23,867 nucleotides of DNA, taken from NCBI GenBank assembly GCA_010014835.2, contig JAAAKB020026291.1, positions 1 through 23,867 of the forward strand. Reading direction: 5' to 3'. The notes under the pieces were generated by a model that had not been told where the DNA came from, made no database searches, and saw only the letters and a list, made by a program, of their open reading frames with translations. Made by a program: the position numbers and the translations under genes. The stretch is from Apostichopus leukothele (taxonomy: Eukaryota > Echinodermata > Holothuroidea > Aspidochirotida > Stichopodidae). Shown here piece after piece: positions 18,797-23,867 of the stretch; positions within the stretch are counted from its first letter, which is position 1, and each line of letters opens with the position of its first letter.

Positions 18797-20389
18797 GTTT
18801 AGCGCAGTAGGCCTACTTCAATGAGCGTCAATGTAGTACTGTATCAACGAATATTGTGGCCGACCTTGAAAGTTGAAACTCATGCGATAAATTCAACATT
18901 AACGCTGTAACAAATATAGGTCTAAGCCGGAAACGGGACAATAACCTACAATCAATTTTTGCACTGAAACGTAAACATAAAGTGCAGCTAGAGGAGATTT
19001 GAATCGCTGCCTGAGACATTCAACGGTCTAATTTTAATTAGATATTATTGATCTTGCTTTTCTTTTTTTTAGGGAACCTACTGCCCCAATGTAAATTACA
19101 GAAAATTCGGCCACAGAGCCATTTCGGGCCCCCATTGAAATTTGCGTGTGGCAAGGTTGCCAATATGCCTAAAGTAAAACATGTTTGAAAGATTGATGCT
19201 TTTATGCCACATTATTTATATATATCCCGATAAATGCGACAGTAAGTGTTGGGAGACATATCAGATGTGAACAACCTAATGTCTATGTGGGGAAAGAATC
19301 CACATGCAAATTACAATTGGGGCATGGACGTCGCTTAGGGCGAGTTTTTATGGCCGAGATGTCTTGATACCCTACATACAATTGAAATGTGTAATACGAA
19401 TAGGAAATGTCTGTATGCACGGGCAAAAACATTATGTATTACTTATGGTAGCGCACACAGTCACATGTGTTTGCAGTGTGGAAGTATCGTTTGCGGACCA
19501 CCGGGAAGTTGGGCTAGAATGATTCCTACTGAAGCCCAAACCAAGAGACATGCATGTGAATAAACGCAATTGGCATTTAATGGTAGTGAGGAAATTGTAC
19601 GAGCAAGACTGGCCACTCGATTAAGTTCAAATGCGGTTGTATTTCAAGCTCAATGTGACCTTCTGTTTGATTTAGTGACGTACGGAACAAGGAACATTTT
19701 TGTCTGACTCAACAAAAGTACATACAAGCACTTCTACTTTGTTATAGTCAGATTTTTCTTTTGGATGTTAAACTAATCTACGTTTGAGACTATCATCATT
19801 ATTATTCTGCCAGTTTGACGGTTGAGCACATTCATATTCCCCTTCTCATAACTTCCTGACCGTGTGCCATTTGATTAATAAAAAGTATGTTGCTTGGTAA
19901 CATATAAACTACAATATATATAAGAAAAGAGTTTTTTTTTCTGTCATTATCATTCATCTTTAATATACTATTAAACTGACTTTGATACTTTGAACCTTGA
20001 ACCACAAAGTCATTTGTCCATAGAAGGGAAAGCCCCATGGAAAAATCATTTTCCAAATGGGATTGGCAGGTCAAAGTCACAAGAGGAATGAATGTAAACA
20101 CTAATAATAATGAGCTCTGTAACCCCAATAGCAAGCAAGATATGCAAGCGTGAATGACCATCTCAATGCTGATTGCTGTATAAATTTACACAAAGGGATG
20201 TTCTTGCGTTACATTATCTGTGATACAATTTATCTCATGATCAAACTCCATTTAAGGTAACCCTGCCATTCAGCTGAACAAATCAACAAACATGACATTT
20301 TTCTGTTGTGGCTATAAAGTGTGTTCCAAAGGGTGTTCCTAAAATCAAAGCTCATTATCTTAGGTAAAGCATGCTGCATACATTAAACT
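18797..20389. other. No gene seen
   Basis: Frames at 18828-19019 (minus), 19304-19522 (plus) and 19832-20161 (minus) have no recognisable domain, no good start context and no consistent splice borders. No array or RNA gene was found. Confidence 0.45.
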
Positions 20390-20638
20390 AAAATTACACG
20401 TAAACACAGTTTAGTGGTGAACAGTGTTCTTGCGGTAAACTTTTCAAATCAAACTCTTGCGCTTGAACTTCAGAAACAGATACTGCACAGACGCACTGGT
20501 CCATTAGTGCTGGCCATGGCGGCATCAGTGTTGCAACTAAACATGGCATTACAAGTTCTGGGTCATAAATTTCTGAACCGTTTTGAAGCTAATACACTAA
20601 TTCAGAAGACTGAAATGCATGGATATCATATCTAAACT
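20390..20638 (+). other. Coding-like open frame, unrecognised
   Basis: A plus frame is open for about 82 codons between a TAA near 20387 and a TAA at 20636, richer in G and C than its surroundings. It contains an ATG in an excellent start context ('ggccatggcgg', ATG near 20516), giving a 39-codon ORF that starts MAASVLQLNMALQVLGHKF. The minus strand is also partly open and includes CNAMFSCNTDAAMASTNGP, so direction is uncertain. No family is recognised. It may be an exon, a short protein or a fragment of an old element. Confidence 0.22.
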
Positions 20639-21296
20639 GGTTCCCTTTTCTGTGTTGTGGTTTTGCTTTTTAATACTTGGCAATACAACCAACCTTAACC
20701 AGCTGTTTAAACAGTCTATATAATTAGAGTGGTTCGGTCCTTAATTCGTCTTAATGATAACAAAAAAGGGAAGTAATGAAAGGGTCAACCCACTTTAATA
20801 AAGTAATTCAATATCTTCCATTGAACAAAGTTCCTATTAATACCAGCTGATAAATTCCTTCTCCAAACACCAGTTGTACAGTACTTAAGTTTTATCAAAA
20901 GGACCAGTCTGGTCTTTTACTTTATGTTCATTCCAAAGTAAAACCTTAGAAACATATTCTGAGAAAATGAATTCAGCAAAAGTTGAAAACAACAAGATGA
21001 ATGAAGGCTGTGTATGGCATATAACACCTCGATAACATATGCACAAATAGTAAATTATAAAGAAACCCTTTGAAAAAGCCTGGTAGCATTTGATAATGCC
21101 ACGGATGTTAGTTTTAAGATCTTTAACAAAACATAAAAGACTGTGCATTTCCTATCCACTGTATCACAGCCACATAGTAATATGATAGCGGCTGTGGTAG
21201 AAACACCTTTTTTGGAGGGGCCCATGACTGAGTTCTTTTATGCTGTCTACAAAGGTAAAACCTAGAAATGTAATTTGAGAGAACTGCTTCAAACAA
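20636..21296. other. No gene seen
   Basis: AT-rich flank of the foldback element. The minus frames at 20885-21148 and 21123-21314 are AT-driven and unconvincing. Confidence 0.5.
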
Positions 21297-21306
21297 CGTC
21301 TGGAAG
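21297..21306. repeat. Left copy of 10-bp target-site-type duplication
   Basis: 'cgtctggaag' lies immediately outside the left end of the foldback element. The identical 10 bases occur at 22434-22443, just outside the right end. Confidence 0.75.
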
Positions 21307-21318
21307 GGTGACATCCCA

Positions 21319-21360
21319 ATGTTCCGACGCCTCTATGTTCCGACGTCTCTATGTTCCGAC
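21319..21360. repeat. Left outer tandem array, 16-bp unit, 2.6 copies
   Basis: Unit 'atgttccgacgtctct': 21319-21334 (with 'gcctct'), 21335-21350, and a partial copy 'atgttccgac' at 21351-21360. It is inverted relative to the right array. Confidence 0.95.
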
Positions 21361-21639
21361 AAAAAGAAAAAATTCTCGGAATTTTTTGTATCCCAAAATT
21401 TGGTTGTACCAAGAAAACCAGTTTTGTGACCCCAAGTTTTTTGGACCAATTTCTTTTGGGAGTTTTCTTTTTGGACCCAAATTTTTTTCGGACCCAATTT
21501 TTTTGGGGACTCAATTTTTTGGACCCACTTTTTTTCGGACCTAATTTTTTGGGGGGACTCAATATTTTTGGACCCACCAAATTTTGTTCACGAAAAAAAA
21601 AAAGGGGCCAAAGTTTGTTATGACCCAAATAGTGCTTGT

Positions 21640-21660
21640 GACCGAAAATTGCTTGTGACC
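21640..21660. repeat. Inner inverted repeat, left copy
   Basis: Begins 'gaccgaaaattgcttgtg'. The reverse complement of 22157-22177 matches it with one mismatch. It marks the inner limit of the clear arm pairing. Confidence 0.85.
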
Positions 21661-21795
21661 CTAAATTTAACTGTTTGTACTCAAACTTTTTTGGACCAAA
21701 ATCGTTTTGGCCCAAATCAATTTTCGAATAAAATGTGTTAAGATTAAGACCAAAATTTGTTGTAGTCTCAAGACTAGGGGTGAAAGAATTCTAAC

Positions 21796-21854
21796 CAGGA
21801 TTGGGGTCACGTGTAACCAGGATATCCCGATGAAAATAACCAGGATTTTAGGTA
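21796..21854. repeat. Three spaced copies of 'taaccaggat'
   Basis: 'taaccaggat' occurs at about 21796, 21816 and 21837, so spacing is about 20 bases. It lies inside the loop of the foldback element. It could be a short degenerate array or a cluster of binding sites. Confidence 0.6.
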
Positions 21855-21956
21855 GGTACAATACTGACCGGATCCTGGTGAAATTTCACTAGGAGTGCAT
21901 CAAATAATCAGTGATATAATCAAATAGTGAATAAAAACTAAAACGGCTTGCCATAC

Positions 21957-22088
21957 GTCCACACTGCACGCGACGTGTGGTGTGTGACCAATCATTGCCC
22001 CTTGTTAAGTTACATAAATATAGGGCGGATAAACGTGAAAACTACAGATATTGCTTGAGCAATAAAAAAAGTCACATGCAGTGTGGAC
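21957..22088. repeat. 12-bp perfect inverted repeat within the loop
   Basis: 'gtccacactgca' (21957-21968) and 'tgcagtgtggac' (22077-22088) are exact reverse complements enclosing about 108 bases. This could be the innermost stem of the foldback element or the ends of a small nested insertion. No clear flanking duplication was seen. Confidence 0.8.
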
Positions 22089-22156
22089 ACAAAACATCGC
22101 GGGCCACCAACAAAAAATCTATCGTGCCGCGCCTTTTGCAGTTCCAACCGATTTCT

Positions 22157-22177
22157 GGTCACAAGCAATTTTTGGTC
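22157..22177. repeat. Inner inverted repeat, right copy
   Basis: Begins 'ggtcacaagcaatttttgg'. It pairs with 21640-21660 with one mismatch. Confidence 0.85.
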
Positions 22178-22348
22178 AGAACAAACGTTGGGGTTAATTT
22201 TTTTTTCTTTTCCGGAAAACAATTTTGGTCCCAAACAATTTTGGTCCGAAAAAAATTGGTCCGAAAAATTGTTGCTCAAAAAAATTGGGTCCGGAAAACT
22301 TGGGTCCGAAAAAATGTTGGTCAAAAAGTCCAAATATTATTAGGTATT

Positions 22349-22428
22349 GTCGGAACATAGAGACGTCGGAACATAGAGACGTCGGAACATAGAAACATCG
22401 GAACATAGAGATGTCGGAACATAGAGAT
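22349..22428. repeat. Right outer tandem array, 16-bp unit, 5 copies
   Basis: Unit 'gtcggaacatagagac' at 22349, 22365, 22381, 22397 and 22413. Sequence changes run in order: units 1-2 end 'gagac', unit 3 ends 'gaaac', units 4-5 end 'gagat'. It is the reverse complement of the left array. Confidence 0.96.
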
Positions 22429-22433
22429 GTAAC

Positions 22434-22443
22434 CGTCTGGAAG
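22434..22443. repeat. Right copy of 10-bp target-site-type duplication
   Basis: 'cgtctggaag', identical to 21297-21306, directly abuts the right end of the foldback element. Confidence 0.75.
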
Positions 22444-22998
22444 TATAAAATTATCGACCATGGGGATACTGTACAGTACATCTCATTTAAAGATATCTGA
22501 ATGATTGACACTTTACGGTATTCTTAACTCAATTTGAACGCTAACAACGTCACACCGAACTTAGTTATTCAGTCAATGGAGTATGTCATCTAATTTGCAT
22601 AATATAGTGCACGCCAAACAAGAATGAACAATTTGTTTTTAAAAATCTCAAAATTGCACTGTGAGAAATAACTATATGGACATACTTTACCATATGAAAC
22701 CAGACTGAGCCCAATGTGTGATCACTTTACAATAACACACACAGTTTATGTTTGCTTCAGTTGCAAGATGTGAAAAACATCCTAATAGAGGTGAACGGTG
22801 GATTTACAGCATAAATAAACAATCTGTGAAAAGCATTGTTCCTGTAGACAATGAAACACATTGACATTGAATGATAGAAACCAGCAGGAAGGAATTAGGA
22901 ATGTATATTATACCACAGATTCTTATTCGACACAGATCTAACATTGCAGGGGTAGACTGACTAAATCTACACCAACAGAAGAAACATTCTCAGCCTGG

Positions 22999-23041
22999 GT
23001 CTGACCATGGAGCTATTACAGAAATAGCTCCATGGTCAGAC
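22999..23041. repeat. Perfect 19-bp hairpin, CCATGGAGCT core
   Basis: 'gtctgaccatggagctatt' (22999-23017) and 'aatagctccatggtcagac' (23023-23041) pair perfectly around the loop 'acaga'. The central ten stem bases are identical to the stem of the hairpin at 9958-9983. No direct repeat flanks it. Confidence 0.95.
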
Positions 23042-23804
23042 AAACTTACAGTAAACATACAAGGTTTTGTCAGTTACAAAACAAAAAACCCTTAGTTGGC
23101 AGAATTTGTGCAAAGCTTTAGCTTTATGGAATACACATATTACAATCCACATTGTCTATCAGTTTTGATGATGTCATTGAAGTATTAATAGATCCTACAG
23201 CAACTGTTTATTGACACACAAAACAATAGTCTCACACCACTGAACCTTTGTTTAATCACAATGGTTTAATCATGCATGCATCAACTACTTTGCCTTTATA
23301 CCTACACTACTGCAGTGCGCATCAAAGTTAGACAAGAAAGTCATACAACAATGACACATTGTTTTTCAAGTTAGGTCACTGGCATGACTACACAACATCC
23401 CATGAACATCCCATGATCATCAGAAGGTGCAAAATAACAGGTCATCTGCCCTTAGGGTAAATATTCAATCACATGGCAGTTTGACTGGAACAAACTTCTG
23501 TAGTCTCACTGACATATTGTAAAGTTAGGCTTGTCTAGAGCATCAATCCCCTGGCCAGAGAAGTTAATTTACAGTTTTTAAAAGCAAAACTAAAGCATAA
23601 AACGAAACTCTGTATTTTCCAACTTTTGAAATCACCAGGTGGGTATCCTTTGACAGAGGAGAGAGCTGAGAAACACTGTGCAAATAGACTTTAATCTACT
23701 TAAAACCTTTTCTAAAAGACACTCATCCACTCTTACACGATGAAATCATAATAATAATAATTAAAACTAACATGGACATAAATTCCCCTTAAACTATTCA
23801 AAAA

Positions 23805-23816
23805 GGGGGGGGGGGG
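23805..23816 (+). repeat. G12 homopolymer
   Basis: Twelve consecutive G residues, rare in AT-rich DNA and prone to length error in sequencing. Confidence 0.95.
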
Positions 23817-23867
23817 AAGCTCTTTGATGGTCACTTTCTGCCTTAAGTTTTCTGCCTACACGTTGTC

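Larger units (their letters stand above)
21307..22433. mobile_element. Foldback-type non-autonomous transposable element
   Basis: A 1127-bp inverted-repeat element. The left end begins 'ggtgacatcccaatgttcc'; the right end, read inward on the minus strand, begins 'gttacatctctatgttcc'. These match apart from one indel and a few substitutions. Outer domains are tandem 16-bp units (21319-21360 and 22349-22428). Inner domains are T/A- and GGACC-rich low-complexity blocks that mirror each other, for example 21640-21660 against 22157-22177. The loop (about 21661-22156) has no transposase frame. A perfect 10-bp direct repeat flanks the element exactly. The layout matches foldback elements such as Drosophila FB and, as I recall, the sea urchin TU elements. 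The 183-codon and other frames inside it are low-complexity artefacts. Confidence 0.85.
22444..23867. other. No gene seen
   Basis: AT-rich sequence with one strong hairpin (22999-23041), an AATAAT-type run near 23748-23762 and a G12 run near the end. No coding-like frame or RNA gene. Confidence 0.5.

Noticed and set aside
21164-21715. 183-codon minus-strand open frame, the longest in the window
   Set aside because: It is made of repeated GPKK/SKK-type residues from the low-complexity arm of the foldback element and runs out past its left end. No domain is visible and the element's symmetry explains the lack of stops.
21275-22511. Other overlapping open frames on both strands within the foldback element
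   Set aside because: All are translations of the T/A runs, GGACC words and 16-bp repeats. Mirror frames on the opposite arm have the same kind of composition, as expected of inverted repeats rather than genes.

Overview
The window looks like non-coding, AT-rich DNA from an animal nuclear genome. There is no bacterial or viral gene layout, the open frames are short, several have eukaryotic splice-type borders, and there are long minisatellites, tRNA-derived fragments and a foldback-type inverted repeat. A marine invertebrate, perhaps an echinoderm, is my best guess. It rests on the foldback element's architecture and on recurring GTAGGCCTAY-type motifs, and it is only an inference.

No complete gene can be called with confidence. 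The longest open frame (183 codons, minus strand, 21164-21715) is a by-product of low-complexity foldback DNA. A few short coding-like islands stand out. On the minus strand these are a possible terminal exon with a poly(A) signal (8563-8787), an open block ending in a good donor (10128-10266), a small terminal-exon candidate (13267-13377), a 57-nt block with strong splice borders (17209-17265), and a frame-disrupted acidic N-terminus (18553-18796). On the plus strand there are weaker candidates near 5501, 16621, 16849 and 20390. None could be assigned to a family.

The best-supported content is repetitive. At 1-3900 there are small duplications. At 8941-9462 lies an array of a 38-bp unit, about 13.7 copies with no indels. 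At 11050-11127 there is a degenerate tRNA-Thr-like sequence, followed by nested duplications at 11756-11944. At 12104-12160 the 5' half of a tRNA-Ser(GCU)-like sequence runs directly into a 59-62 bp minisatellite (12160-12689). Two separated hairpins (9958-9983 and 22999-23041) share the same stem core, CCATGGAGCT.

The most notable object is a 1127-bp foldback element at 21307-22433. Its outer ends are tandem 16-bp units in opposite orientation, its inner arms are matching inverted low-complexity blocks, and it is flanked by a perfect 10-bp direct repeat that looks like a target-site duplication. It has no transposase frame, so it would have to be mobilised in trans.
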